Of a stretch of DNA of 64,000 nucleotides, positions 36,101-48,200 are shown piece after piece (the first letter of the stretch is position 1; each line of letters starts with the position of its first letter). Position numbers and translations under genes: made by a program. The stretch spans positions 62,001-126,000 of the forward strand of contig VXBP01001802.1 of the NCBI GenBank assembly GCA_013400115.1, written 5' to 3'. The stretch comes from Rhinopomastus cyanomelas. Lineage: Eukaryota > Chordata > Aves > Bucerotiformes > Rhinopomastidae. Below the pieces are notes generated by a model. The model was given only the letters and a program-made list of their open reading frames with translations, was not told the origin of the DNA and made no database searches.

Positions 36101-39100
36101 GAAATGTCTCCAGAGAAGGAGACTCCACAACCCCCCTGGGCAGCCCCTGCCAGGGCTCTGGCACCCTGACCAAGAACAAGGTCCTTCTCACACTGATGGG
36201 GAACCTCCTCTGCTCCAGCTCACACCCACTGCCCCCTGTCCTGTCACTGGGTGCCCCTGAGCAGAGCCTGGCTCCATCCTCCTCACACCCACCCCTCACA
36301 TCTTGATCAACATCCATGGGGTCACCCCTCAGGCTCCTTTTTCCCAGCTCCAGAGCCCCAGCTCCCTCAGCCTCTCCTCAGCAGGGAGATGCTCCCCTCC
36401 CTCCATCATCCCTGTGGCTCTGCGCTGGGCTCTCTGCAGCAGCTCTGTGTCCTCTGGACCTGAGGGGCCCACAGCTGGACACAACAGCCCAGACATGGTC
36501 TCCCCAGAGCAGAGCAGGAGGAGGACCTCTCTCCATCTGCTTACCACCCCCTTTCTCATCCACCCCAGGATGCTAGTGGCCTTCTTGGCTAGCAGGGCCC
36601 ACTGCTGGCTCCTGGCCATCCTCCTGGTCACCAGGACCCCCAGGTCCCTTTCTCCCCTGCTGCTCTCCAGCTGCTCCCTGCTCTACTTGGGCTGAGTTTT
36701 GGTCTCTCATAAAAACATGTGGGAAGGAAGAGGCTTCCCCAAGCAGAGTGGGGCCAGTGAGGCTGCTGAAAGCAGATCCTGGGGCAAGTGCCTTCATGCT
36801 GGGACCGGTGACCTCCCGTTGAGGCGCCTCGAGCTCCTCTCCCAGCGCGCCGGCACCCATCACCTCCCGGTTCTTTCCTGATACCGGAGGAGCTGCTCTG
36901 CTCTGCTCTGCTCGGGTGTAAATCAAGCTGTTAGCCGGGTGCCCTGGGGCAGAGGGAGGCAGCCTCTGACCTGCCGGGTGCCCAGGCGGCCGCCAGCAGC
37001 CTGCACGCCTCCAGCTTGTGGGCACTCTTTGAGGAAAGAGAAAGAGAGGGTGTGGAAAACAAAATGTTCTCTTTTTTATCCATGTTCTCATCTGGGGAGG
37101 AACTGAGAAAACAAGTTCATGAGATTGTCGCTCTGTTCCTGGAGTAAAGGCCAAGTGATGGCGGGGCCGCGGGAGCCTTGTAAACTGCTCTGTGCTAGGA
37201 GGGGCGATGACTGGGCTGCTGGCAGCAGCGCCCTGCGCAGCCCTTCCCCGGGCACGGGGCACTTGCCAGGAGCCCACACGCAGCAGACTGAGGTGCTTGT
37301 TGCTCCGAGGTTGTCCCCAGGGCCTGGACAGGGCTGTGGCTGCTCCGTTCCTCACACCCGGGTGTTTGGTGGGGAGCAGCAGTGTCTGTTCTGACCTGGG
37401 TTAGAGCTGCTGGGGAGAGCCCAGCGCAGCCACAGCAGTGGTGGAGGGGAGCATCTCCCTGCTGAGGAGAGGCTGAGGGGTGACCCCATGGGTGTTGGTC
37501 AGTCTGTGAAGGGTGGGTGTGAGGAGGATGGAGCCAGGCTCTGCTCAGGGGCACCCAGTGACAGGACAAGGGGCAGTGGGTGTGAGCTGGAGCAGAGGAG
37601 GTTCCACATCAGTGTGAGAAGGACCTTGTTCCCAGGGAGGGTGCCAGAGCCCTGGCAGGGGCTGCCCAGGGGGGTTGTGGAGTCTCCTTCTCTGGAGACA
37701 TTTCAAACCCCCCTGGGCTGTTCCTGTGTGACTGGATCTCGGGGATCCTGCTGTGGCAGGGGATGGGACTGGCTGATCCGTGGAGGTCCCTTCCAGCCCC
37801 TGGTGCTCTGGGGTCCCGCGGTCACCGCTGCCCCGTGGGCCCCGGGGAGGTGTCGCGAGCCCGCTGTGGGGCAGGACAGGCTGTCAGGCCGCTGCTGACG
37901 GCGGCCCCTCTCGCTGCAGGTACACGTCCGACTTCACAAACACGCTGCAGTCGATCCGGAGGAAGTGCCGGCTGGACGACGTCCTGACAGAGTCCCTGTT
38001 CCAGGAGGACTGGACGGCCTTCCAGAGCTCCGTCCGGTAACGGGGGTCCTGTCTTCCTGCCTCGGGGCCGGCTCGGCTCCCGCACGGGGAGGGGGTTCAC
38101 GGGGCGGCTTCGCAGGAGCCCTTGGTGCGGAGGGCAGGGCTGAGCCCCGTGCAGGGGGTGCAGAGCAAACGCCAGAGGGGCTCCTGGCAGGGGGCTCCCC
38201 GTCGGTGAGGGCTCGGCTGGTGCCCGGGCTGGGCCGTGAGAGGGACCCGGCGCTGTCAGCCGCCCGCCGCCCCGCCAGCGCTCGCGTTTGGTTCCTCCCC
38301 AGGATAATTGCCACTTGCGGGGAGCTGCTGCGTCAGTGCGGGGACTTCGAGCAGCAGCTGGCCAACAGGTGAGCGCCGGCGCCGCGCTGCGGGAGAGCGG
38401 ACCCCGAGGTGCCTTCGTGGCGCAGGCTGCGGAGGGGAAGCGGGGCCTCCGCGCCCTCCTGCCGCTGCCCTGCCCCGTCCCTGGAGGTGTCGGGGCAGCT
38501 CCTCGCGGCGGCCCCGAGCGCTGGCCGGGGCGGCCACGTGCCCGTCAGCGGGGCTGCCAGGCCGGGCTCTGGCAGGAATTTTCCACCGGCTCGGGCTGGC
38601 CAGGTTCTCACCCCCCTGTGACATGGGGCAGGACTCACGTGCCGTGGCAGAGCGAGGTGTGCCGGGCCGGTGGACTCCCTGTAACCCGAGGAGCCCCAGC
38701 GCAGGCAGGGCTCAGCCTCTGGCACTCGGCAGCGCTGGTGGGGCCGTGGCGCCCGTGTCTGCACAGGACGCGGAGGCACGGGGGGGGTGGGTTTGGCCTG
38801 TGTCTGCTGGATGTCTCCTCCCTCTCTGCTCTGCCCTGCAGAGACCCTGTCTGGAGTCTTGTGTCCAGCTGTGGGCCCCTCGGCTCCACAAGGACACAGA
38901 GCCCAGGGCAGAGCCACAGGGGTGATGGAGGGAGGGGAGCATCTCCCTGCTGAGGAGAGGCTGAGGGAGCTGGGAAAAAGGAGCCTGAGGGGTGACCCCA
39001 TGGATGTTGATCAAGATGTGAGGGGTGGGTGTCAGGAGGATGGAGCCAGGCTCTGCTCAGGGGCACCCAGTGACAGGACAAGGGGCAGCAGGTGTGAGAT

Positions 39101-42100
39101 GGGACATCTGGAGATGTTTCAAACCCTCCTGGGCTGTTCCTGTGCAACTGGATCTGGGGGATCCTGCTGTGGCAGGGGGATGGGACCGGGTGCTCTCTCG
39201 AGGCCCCTTCCAACCCCTGATGCTCTGGGATCCTGCGACACCCTGAGAGCACAGTCCGCTCTCCTTCACCTCCCTGGCTCTGCAGCTGGGGCTGTGCAGT
39301 GGCTGTGAGCGTTGGCAGTGGGGGTGTCTGCGGCCGGGGAGTCCTCTCCACCCTGAAGTAACTGCAGGTGCTGCCGTGTCCTCGGCTGCAGGATCCTGTC
39401 GACTGCTGGGAAGTACCTCTCGGACTCGTACAGCCCCTGCAGCCTGTCTGGCTTCCAGGAGCCCAGCTCCACAGAGAAGAAGAGCCCCGTGAGGAATCCC
39501 TGGCAGGAGTACAACTACCTGCTGAAGGAGCATCCCTCCGAGCACAGCAGCCTCATGGAGATGCTTTACACCCTGAAGGTAGCTCTGGCTCCTGTGCTGG
39601 GCGAGAGCCGGGTTCCCCCCGCAGCCCCACGGCGTTTCCTCCTGTGCTGCGGCCCTGCGCCCGTGTCCGGGCCTCACGCAGAGGTGCTGGCCCAGCCGTG
39701 GCCAGGTGGCCGTCCTGGGGCAGGAGGTCTGGCCCCAGCCCGTCTCTCCCAGCCCCCGGCGGTGCTGTGTGAGGGTGCCCTGCTTGGGCTGAGAGAGGGT
39801 TTGTCGCAGAACACGCTGGGAAGGTGGCAGTGGAGCCGCCTCGAGCTCTGGAGGCTGGCGCGGCCACGCTGGGGGTCTGTGTGGCACAGAGCAGGGCGCA
39901 GCTTGCCTCGAGTTACTGGTGGGAGTGGGAGATCCTGAGGGAGCCTGTTCACTTGGGGTGGCCCAACAAAAGCCCCCTGAGAAGGCTGGCAGCTCCCCTG
40001 TGGGCAGTGTGATGAGCTCGCTGTGTGAGCAGCCCTGGGTGTCTGTGTGTGCAGGAGAAAGGGACCAGCAGCCACCAGCTCCTGTCTTCGGCACGCTCTG
40101 CCCTGGGCCGCCTCAACCAGCTGGCGCACCAGCTGGCCTTCGACTCGGTCTTCCTCCGCATCAAGCAGCAGCTCCTGCTCCTCTCGAAGATGGAGGTGAG
40201 CACTGGGGGCTCCCCTCGGGTGGAGCTCGCCCGGGTTCCTGCCTTGCTCCTGTTCAGAGTGTTTCCTTCTGGTATCGTGGTTCTTCCCTGAGCTCCCTGC
40301 CGCTGACAGCAGCCAGAGGGGTCTGGGTTGTGGCCCAGGGGCTGTTCCTCCCCACTGCTCACAGCAGCCAGAGGGGCCTGGGATGTGGCTGGTGTCACGG
40401 CTGGTGTCGCTGGGGGACGCCACTCCAGAGCACCGATGGGCTTTGTGCTGCAGGGGCCGTGGCTTCATTCTGCACCTGTTCCCTCGCAGGGCTGGAGCTC
40501 AGGGGGCATTGGTGAGACCCTGGCAGATGACCTCCCTGACTTCAGCCTGACCCCCCTGGAGTACATCAGCAACGTAAGAGCGCGCAGGCTGCCGGGGCCC
40601 GGGGCGCCTCTGGGCTGTGGGCGGTGGTGGCTGCGGCGCCCGCAGCACAGTTCTCTGTGCCAGCCTTCCTGGCCCCTGCTGGCGTCACCGGGGGTTCCTG
40701 CGCCCAGTGCCGCGGTGAGCGGGAGCCAGCCTGCCTCTGAGCAGAGGTGGCTGGTGCCCGGCTGCCAAGCTCCGCTTGCGGCGCTGCAGCTGGCTTTGTG
40801 CTCCCCGGCGAAGCGGCGGCCGCAGGTCTGCCGGGTGGCTCAGCCCCGTGTGCTTCGTCCTAGATCGGGCAGTACATCATGTCGCTTCCTCTCCACCTGG
40901 AGCCCTTTGTCGCTCAGGAGGACACCGCCCTGGAGCTGGCCTTGCACGCCGGGAAGCTGCCGTTCCCCCCGGAGCAAGGTAGGGCGGCGGCGCGGGGAAA
41001 GCGGAGACGCGGAGCCGTGTCGCCGCGTTGCCGTGTCGCCATGGCCTGGCCCTGAGGAGTGAGAGCTGCAGGAGGGCCGGCTCCTGCCGCCTGCTCGTGC
41101 TGCTCTCCTCGGGCAGGAGCTGCAGCCCGGTCCCGGTGAGCTCAGCGTCCGCCGACGCTGTGGGCTGGGCGCAGGGAGCAAGCAGGAGGCACCTCAGGGG
41201 ATCGGCCGAACCCTCCGTCAGCTTCTGTGGCCTCTGCTGCTCCCCAGCTGCCCACAGCGGCGCCGCTCGGCGCGGCGCAGACTGCCCCTGCGTGGGAGGC
41301 CCTGCTCCAGCCTGGCTGCCTGAGCCCCCGTGCAGGAGGGGCCGCGCTGGCTCTCCGTGAGCCGGCTGAGGCGGCCGTGGCCCAGGCACCTCTCAGAAGT
41401 GTTTCTGTGGACGCACCAAGGGCTTCCTGCTCTGCTCCTGCTTGCAGCAAGCGGAGCCTTGCCTCAGCCGTGCCCCTGCGGCTGCCCCGACCTGGGGGTC
41501 GGTGGTCCCGGTCGCTGCCCGGCCAGACGGCAGCGCCGGGGGTTGCTGTGGTTGTTCCGCTGACGCCGAAGCTGTGGCTTGTGATCTCCTCCCGGAGGGT
41601 GGTCCTGTAGGCCCAGCCAGGCTCTGCCCCGATCCTGCCCTTCAGCCCTTTGGAGCTGACTTGGCTGGGAGAGGGAGCAGAGGGGAGCCGAGTGCTCTGG
41701 GTCTCGAGCTGCTGTTCGAAGCCGCACAGCACCGGGAGGGCCTGCCGCTGCTTTGGCTGCCCCAGGACTCGCCGGTCCCCTCCGGCCCTGCGGGGAGGCT
41801 GCTGGCCACTGAGCAGGGCTTTCTGCGCAGGGGATGAGCTGCCGGAGCTGGACAACATGGCTGACTACTGGCTGGGCTCCATCGCCAGGGCCACGATGCA
41901 GACGTACTGCGAGGTCATCCTGCAGATCCCACAGCTCACGGTCCACTCGGCGAAGCAGCTGGCCACAGACATCGGTGCGTTTGGGCTGCGCTCCCCTGGC
42001 GCTGACAGCCGCCGCCTGGCCTGGGGGGTCTCCTCCGTGAGCTCGGGGGGCTGATGGCCGGCCTGGGGGAGCGGTGCTTGGCTTCTCCTGGGCCAGCTGG

Positions 42101-42787
42101 AGGGCAGGGCGGTGGTGCAGGGCTCCTGCTCCCACGCTGCTCTGTGTCCGACTGGAAGTCAAAGCCCTCCTGAGGCGGAGGGTCCCCCAGCAGCCGGTCT
42201 GACGGGGGCTCTGCTCTCCCTGGCACGAGCCGCCTGCTGCCAGGAGGTGCCCTGCGGGGGCACGGAGCCTGCGCCAGGCTGGGGGACAGTGCTCTGTTGG
42301 GACCAGGATCTCCTCGGCTCCCCTGAAGGGGTGTTTGGTTGCCCGAGTCCCAGGGGGTGCTGTGGCCGGCCCCAGCTGACACCAGTGGATCGGAGACTGG
42401 TCGCCCGGCATTCCCAGCCTCAATTCCCCGGCTGACGCGGGGCCGGCGAGCTGGAGCTGCTGGCAGTCGGCAGGACCTGGCAGCGTCGTTCCCTGCGCAG
42501 GGGGGTGGTGCCCGTGGGGGCCGCCCGCCCCGCGGGGCGCTGCGGGCCAGCGGCTGGCGTGAGGAGCAGAGGGGGGCCCCGCTGCCGGCCGCCTGTCCCC
42601 CATCATCCTTCCTCCCGCAGACTACCTGATCAACGTGATGGACGCCCTGGGCCTCCAGCCGTCCCGAGCGCTGCAGAGCATCGTCGCCCTGCTGAAGGCG
42701 AGGCCAGAGGACTACCGGCAGGTGGCCAAGGGAGTTCCCCGCAGGATGGCCGGCAGCATCGCGGCCATGAGGGGCCTGGAGTGTTAG
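27177..42787 (+). CDS. COG7: Conserved oligomeric Golgi complex subunit 7
   Basis: Lobe B subunit of the eight-member COG tether that guides retrograde vesicles within the Golgi. 17 exons: 27177-27342, 27750-27898, 28465-28581, 28750-28918, 29642-29724, 30600-30722, 32955-33153, 34983-35110, 35569-35723, 37920-38036, 38303-38368, 39392-39578, 40055-40195, 40490-40573, 40864-40978, 41831-41974, 42621-42787. They total 2,310 nt, giving 769 aa plus TAG against 770 in human. It starts MDFSRFLSDEFDVKRWVN and is near-identical to mammals in ADKWSTLSADIEETLKTQ, VKVFTEIDRMPQLLAYYY and PPEQGDELPELDNMADYW. The N-terminal third is helical and coiled-coil-like, as in the family. All junctions are GT-AG except intron 2, which begins GC. 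Introns hold most of the CR1 copies and two minisatellites. The short 3'UTR ends at AATAAA 42881. Convergent with SCNN1B. Confidence 0.97.
27365..27545 (+). mobile_element. Diverged CR1-like fragment in COG7 intron 1
   Basis: The phrase caggctgcccagggcagggc with a flanking context of the type 'acaggggttcccca' resembles the CR1 region before the 3' end. A similar, separate copy lies at 63448-63560. It is old and uncertain. Confidence 0.4.
27958..28045 (+). mobile_element. CR1 LINE 3'-end fragment in COG7 intron 2
   Basis: Carries the typical CR1 tail: ctaggggatcctgctgtggc, then ggactggatgatctttcagg and a terminal tgtgattctgtg octamer-type end. Confidence 0.85.
29130..29550 (+). mobile_element. 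CR1 LINE 3' fragment in COG7 intron 4
   Basis: Forward CR1 with the block tgagctggagcacaggaggt, the segment ctgcccaggggggttgtgga and two successive 3' tails (29390-29465 and 29466-29548). The doubling suggests a second, shorter tail inserted beside or duplicated from the first. Confidence 0.85.
29975..30168 (+). repeat. 24-bp minisatellite, eight copies, COG7 intron 5
   Basis: Eight near-perfect copies of a 24-base unit starting ctgctcggtgtccctgtgcc. The only variation is a G/T change (gccgcct versus gcctcct). Because 24 is a multiple of three, all frames stay open and give repetitive peptides, but it is intronic. Confidence 0.95.
31692..32215 (-). mobile_element. CR1 LINE fragment (reverse) in COG7 intron 6
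   Basis: Reads from a reversed tail (cacggaatcacacagtcact, gggttggaaaag) through 'ccctgggcagcccagtccag' to a region ending near 32215. It differs from the other COG7 intronic copies, so it is a different CR1 subfamily. Confidence 0.8.
34195..34265 (-). mobile_element. Short CR1 tail fragment (reverse) in COG7 intron 7
   Basis: The sequence tgggctggaagggacccggg followed by agcccagcctcctgctccaa resembles the reversed CR1 3' end. Confidence 0.45.
34500..34537 (+). repeat. GGGTT/GGTTT simple repeat in COG7 intron 7
   Basis: Alternating gggtt and ggttt pentamers. Telomere-like in appearance but five bases long, so it is an ordinary microsatellite rather than TTAGGG. Confidence 0.8.
35744..35833 (+). 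repeat. 9-bp repeat (TGTGCCCGC), ten copies, COG7 intron 9
   Basis: About ten perfect copies of tgtgcccgc begin 20 bases after the exon 9 splice donor at 35724. Perfect copies suggest a young array whose length may vary. Confidence 0.95.
35985..36710 (-). mobile_element. CR1 LINE fragment (reverse), COG7 intron 9
   Basis: The longest CR1 copy in the window, about 725 bases, in reverse orientation. It contains the complement of ctggcaggggctgcccaggg and, further right, CR1 ORF2-end sequence (agctgtgggcccctcaggtc complement). It carries stops in all frames and is dead. The forward copy at 37405-37815 in the same intron is its inverted partner. Confidence 0.88.
37405..37815 (+). mobile_element. 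CR1 LINE 3' fragment (forward), COG7 intron 9
   Basis: Forward copy with gtggaggggagcatctccct, gggtgccagagccctggcag and tail ggaggtcccttccagcccct. Closely similar to the copies at 29130, 38822 and 51858. Confidence 0.88.
38822..39236 (+). mobile_element. CR1 LINE 3' fragment (forward) with internal deletion, COG7 intron 11
   Basis: Same subfamily as the copy at 37405, but about 110 bases between 'ggtgtgag' and 'ctggagat' are missing (the block with ggaggttcc and ccctggcaggggctgccc). Tail present. Confidence 0.85.
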
Positions 42788-42880
42788 CCACGGCCTCCTG
42801 CTCTGGCTGCGGGGTTGTGGCCCTGTGGACTCGGCCAGGGCGGCGGAAGCAGCTCAGGGATTTATTTCTAGCTGCGTTGT

Positions 42881-42886
42881 AATAAA
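42881..42886 (+). terminator. COG7 polyadenylation signal (AATAAA)
   Basis: Canonical AATAAA 94 bases after the stop codon, followed by a GT-rich element (gggtctttgtctggg). Confidence 0.85.
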
Positions 42887-45152
42887 GGGTCTTTGTCTGG
42901 GCTCAGCTGGTTCCCTTCTCCCACCTCCAGGAGGGAGGGAAGGCGCCCAGAGCAGCTGCGGCGCGGCCGGGCAGTGCTGGCGCCGGGGCCGCAGGGCTCT
43001 GCGGTGAGCGACTCCCGGCGGTCGAGTCGACTCTGCATCTGAAATGACGGGGTGGGCGCAGCCGCGAGCGGCCGGTCGGCAGCTCTTCTCCCTTGCCCAA
43101 GTCTGTCATTAGTCACCGGGTCGAGAGGAGGACTCCCATCAATTAGGGGATGAGGCAGCATCGCGCTCACCCCGAGCCTGAAACCGGTTCAGTGGGTTCT
43201 TCCTTCTGCAGCTGCTGCGTCCTCCCGGAGCTGTGGGGTTTCGGAGGAGTTCAGGGAAGGGTTAGCCCTCGTCAGATGAGAGGGGCTGGTGTGGAGACCC
43301 TGCTCCTGCAGCTCCCCCAGCCCTGCCTGCTGCCCGGGCAGCGTGTGAGGAGCTCCCGGGGCTGGCAGCCGGGTGAAGCCTCACACACAGGCTCTTCTGG
43401 CCTGGGGCCGGGGGAAGCAGCCTCCTTCCTTCCTCCCTTCCTTCCTTCTCTCGTCTGTGTCTGCGTTTCTGCTGTCACCTCTCGTCCTCCTCAGGCTGGT
43501 GGCCTCTCCCCTGGGTGACTCTGCGGCCGTGGCCGCCGCTCCCCTGGGCGCAGGGCTGTTCTCTCCAGCCCGGCTGGGCAGTGCCAGGGAGTCTTTCCGG
43601 AGCGGGGCTGGGCTCCTTTGCTGCTCCCGGCTGCACCCTGCGGGTGCCTTGCAGCCAGGACTCTCCTAGGAGGGCAGCGGCGCTGTGCAAACAGCTTTGG
43701 GAAGCTGGGACCCGCAGTCAGAGCAGGGCTGTCGGGAGCGGTTTGTGCAGGGGGGGTTCTCTTGGCCAGGTTTTGGGTTTAAAAATCCCCAGACTGGCTG
43801 GAACTGGGGGGCTGGGGGGGTTGTCTTTCCTGGGTGTCTGTCTCGGCCGTGATCTGTGAGCCTCTTCCCGGCCCGTGCCCAGCCCTTGCAGCGCTGAGCC
43901 GAGTCTTCCAGCGGCTGCACTGCTGCTGCAGCAAGAGAGAGGCCAGGAGTCCTCCTGCTTCCCTGCTGTCGGCCCGTCCGGGGACAGCGCTGGGCTGGTA
44001 CCGGGCCCCAGCCAAGCGCCGAGACACTCGGTGCTTTTACGAGCCGCCGGACGGCCTCTGTGAACCGGCAGAGACTGGAGCGGGGAGCAGCGCGGCTCCT
44101 GCCCCAGAACACGCTGTTCCCGCTGACGCCCTGCGAGACCGGGGCATCTCCCGCTGCCGACGCTGCTCTTCGTCCCCTGTGGCTGGGCAGCAGCGTCAGA
44201 GCAGCTCTTCAGTCACCGAGGGTTGGAGGTTTGACCACCGTTTCCCTGCTCTGGGCCAGCGTCAGCCCTGCAGCCCCATCTGCTCGGGCGCACCAGCCCC
44301 TGGGCCCTGGGCCCTGCTCACGGTGGTCGGTGACCCTCCCCTCCACTGCCGTCGCCACCGACTGATGGGAGATGGAGGGACCTTAAGGACCCTCCAGCAC
44401 CTCTGCACCCCAGCGCTTGGGGGCTGCCGCAGGAGCATGGACCCCCCCGGATGGGTGGCTGCCCTGTGCTGGGCACCCAGCCCAGGACACAGAGGTCCTG
44501 GTCGCACGATCTGACTGCACGATCGCGTTGCCTCTGGAGGTGCCGCAGCGGTGCCCGGCTGGGGCAGGTGCTGGGGGCTGTGGTGGGTCCGGGAGCGCTG
44601 GGGGCCAGCGGGGCTCCCTGTCCTGCTCAGCCAGCGCTGCTGGGACCACTGAGCCCCGGCTCTGGGCCACCCTGCTGACATCAGAGCTGCCCTGTGCACA
44701 AGCCACTGCCATCGGCCTCTGGCCAGAGCTGGGCTCCCCTGCTGCCAGCGGGAAGCGCAGGGGCTCTAAGGAGGGTTTTAATTGCCACAGTAGAGCTGTC
44801 AGAGGGCCTGTTGCGTCCTCCCTGCTCCCGAAGCGCTCTGGAGGCTGCCGCAGGGGTGGGCTCCAGCAGCAGGGGTGGGCTCCTGCAGCAGCCCTGCCCC
44901 TGGGCACCAGCGCACCCCAAGGGCCACTGCTCTCTGGCTCTTGAGGGCAGAAGCGCTGGCACCTGCAGAGGTGCCCCCCGTGGCTACTGCTGGCACCTCC
45001 CGGGCTCTGCCCCCACCCCGGGGGTCCTTCCCCACCCCCTGCTCCAGGAGCCCGGCCCAGCCCGCTCTTTCCAGTGGACCCGGGACCGAGGACCAACGCC
45101 GACCCCTCGGGCTCTGCGGCTGAAGCCAGAGCCTGGCACCGACTCCGTGAGG
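42887..45152. other. COG7-SCNN1B convergent intergenic region, no gene recognised
   Basis: 2.3 kb between two convergent polyadenylation signals. A short CCTT-type pyrimidine repeat sits at 43424-43450. Open frames are unrecognised and of low complexity; no splice-linked family was seen. Confidence 0.6.
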
Positions 45153-45158
45153 TTTATT
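45153..45158 (-). terminator. SCNN1B polyadenylation signal (AATAAA)
   Basis: TTTATT on the plus strand, AATAAA on the minus strand, 123 bases past the SCNN1B stop. This gives a very short 3'UTR. Confidence 0.8.
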
Positions 45159-45280
45159 GGGGGGAGCGGGTGGGGAGGGGGCGCAGCCAGGGCTCGTCAG
45201 CCGCCGCCTGCCGTCGGCAGAGGGCGGGTGCTGCTCCGAGCAGGGCGAGGGGCTGCGAGCAGCCGCCGACGGGCCGCCTC

Positions 45281-48200
45281 TCACTCGGTCTCTGCGTCGC
45301 TGTCGGCGCCGAGGACGTCGAGGGGCTGCACCCGCAGGGAGTCGTAGTTGGGCGGGGGGGTGCCGGGCTCGGGGGGCAGCGCCTCGGCCCTGGGGAGGCC
45401 ACCCGCGTCCTCGTGCTGGAAGCCCAGGTTGGTGTGAGCCTCCACCAGCTCCGCCACCGTCGGGGGCGCGTCCGGGTACCGAGCCCGCGCCCGCCGCTGC
45501 TTCAGGCCCTTGCACCAGCCGATGCCGCGGATGACGGCGATCCACAGCGAGTCGATGATGATCTCCCCGAACTCGATCAGGCAGAGCACCGAGCCCCCCA
45601 TCCAGAAGCCGAACTGCCCCCCGAGGCTCGACAGCAGCCACACGATCTGCGCGGGGAGAGCGGAGTGAGCCGGGGCCGCGGGGGCCGGTGCCCACAGGAG
45701 GGCGGGGGCGGGCACCCACCGTGGTGGCCGCGGACTCCGAGATGGTTCGGTAGTTGTACTCCTGGAAGTAGATGTTGAGCTTGATGATCCCGTTCCTGCA
45801 AGGCACGAGGGGCACAGCCGGGCTGGGGGCCCCGTCCCGCTCCTCGCCTGCCCCGCGGGGCGGCCGGAGCCCGGCCGGAGCAGACGGGGCTGTTCTGCCT
45901 GGCAGAGGGAGGGCGTTAAACGGCGCTGCGGACCGCGAAGGGGCGAGCGATGCTCCCCAGGGCCCCGGCTGGCTACCGGGGGCTGGGCTCGGGGTCTGTG
46001 GCACCGTCTCCTGCACCTCCGGGGTTTCTTTTGCAACCTCCTTTCCCCCCCCTGGATCCAGGGTCTGGTTCTCAGAGGGTAACTCTGCAGTGACCCTGCT
46101 GCAGCCCCCTGCTGCTGTTGTTGGCACCTCCAGGTGTGATTGTGGAGGGACAGAGGGACCCGGGAGGGTCCCAGCTCCCCAGCTCCAGCCTCCCCCGTGC
46201 AGAGGTTCTGCAGCTGTCGGGGCTGGTTTTGATTTGCCCTCACGCCTGCCCCGGTTCATCGCTCTGGGGAGCAGAGGTTGGGCACCGGGAGCACTCGGGG
46301 AGCTCTGTACAGCAGCACCCTGCGCAGTGGCACCCACAGCTCTGCCCAGCACCCAGGGCCACGTTACTGGGTGCTAAGGGGCTCGGCAGAGGTGCTGCGG
46401 TGGCGGCAGCTGTCACCCACCTGTCCAGGGTGACATTGGTCGACAGGTCCCTCTCGTAGGACAAGATATGGAAAATCCAGTCCTAGGGAAACAACCTCCG
46501 GTCAGAGCCCAGAGGAGGCTGCTCCCCAGAACCTGCTGAGGAGGCAGGAACCCAGCAGGACTCCCCCAGGGAGGAGGAGCTGCCCTGGGGACCCTGCTCC
46601 TGACCTGGCCCTCGTGTGTTGGCCAAGAGGCACCAGTGCCCTGGGCAGGAGCCCTGAGGATGCTGAGCTGCAGCCCACGTTGGGAACTGCCTGCGAGGGT
46701 GAGGACACAAGGTGGGGGTGTTACCTCCGAGGCTTCCGAGGGCCAGTCTGCCATGGAGATGGTCATCTTGTACTGCGTGTCGCTGTGGAGGGAGGGAGGG
46801 ACGGAGGGAGGGGAGAGCGTCAGCGCAGACCCTTCCCCTCTGCTGAACTCACCGGGGTGTCAGTCCTCTCGTCCTCTCACAGAGAGCCAGCCCTGAGCGA
46901 TTCTCTGCCACCGTGCAGAGGCCAGGGGACGGATGGTGGGAACCCCCCTCCCTTCCCGGTGCAGGAGGGGCCCAGGAGCTCACTTGCAGGTCTCCTTGCA
47001 GGAGTCGATGCAGATCTGCCGTTGCTTGATGCTGGATCTCAGCAATGAGTAGCAGTAGGCTGCGTGGGGAAGCGCAGGGCATCGCGCTCAGGCGGGGCCC
47101 CTTTGCTGGGCTACAGCCTTGTTGTTCCACTAAATGAGGATGTAGGTGCGAGGCTGCTGCTGGGGTTTGCTGCCACCCCCCATCCATCCTCCCCTTCCCT
47201 GGGAGGCTCAGGGTGTTTGATGATGAATCCTGTGCAGACAGTTCCCGCTCTGCCTGCTGCTGGTGGTGCCGGCTGCACCTCCAGCTCCTGTCCCCCTGCT
47301 TCTTGCAGAGGCTCAGCATCTCTCTGGACCCCGACGCCTCCGGTGCCTGACCACTCCTTTCCCTCACCCTTTGGTACTCAGAGGCTCCCAGAGCCGCTGC
47401 AGAGCCCTGCAGGAGCTGCAGCCCCTCAGCCCTTCTCCCTGCCCCTGAGCCCAGGGCAGCTGTCACCCAGGTAAGAGCCCCTGCCCGTCGTGGTGCCGGG
47501 ACCCTGGCGCAGGGCCGTGCAGGCAGACTTGCTGCCGTCCTTACCCCAGCCCGGGTTGTCTTCGTTGTTGCAGTAGCTGACCCCTTCGGGCAGCGGGAAC
47601 ATGTAGTGGCCGCAGCCGCAGGTCTCCGTCATGTGCTTCTGGAAGCAGGAGCGCAGGCAGGCCTGGCAGGGGGGCACGGAGCTGCTCAGCCCTGGGGGGA
47701 CCGGCCGCCATCCCAGGCACCTCCTCCCCGGGCGCTGCCCGTGGCTGGGCACCGAGCGACAGCAGCGCCCGGGAGAAGACCGAGTGGAGCAGCTCCGGCC
47801 GGGGAGAACAACCCGCGACCTGCTGCGAGAGCCGGGAGCCCCCTGCAGCAGGGGCCGGCGGCTCTGCTGAGGGCTCTCCAGGTCCCGGGGACGCAGAGCC
47901 CCGTTGCTGAGCAGAGGGGCGTTTGCCGAGCGCTCCGCTGCAGCTGCAGCTCATCCAGGCAGAAACAGACCCCCTGGGGCGCCGAGTGGATGCCCCCTCC
48001 CCAGGCTGCTGCTGTCTGGGTCCGTCACGAGCCCCCAGACGGGTCTCTGGGGCCAGGTGCTACCTGGATGGAGTAGGACGTGTTGTACTGGCTGTAGAGG
48101 TTCTGCACGGGGATGTCGGAGCCGTTGACGGTGCAGTCGCTGTAGGGGTAGCCCATCCGCTCCAGCTCGTCCTGGAAGGAAACCCGAAGGGCAGCCGCTC

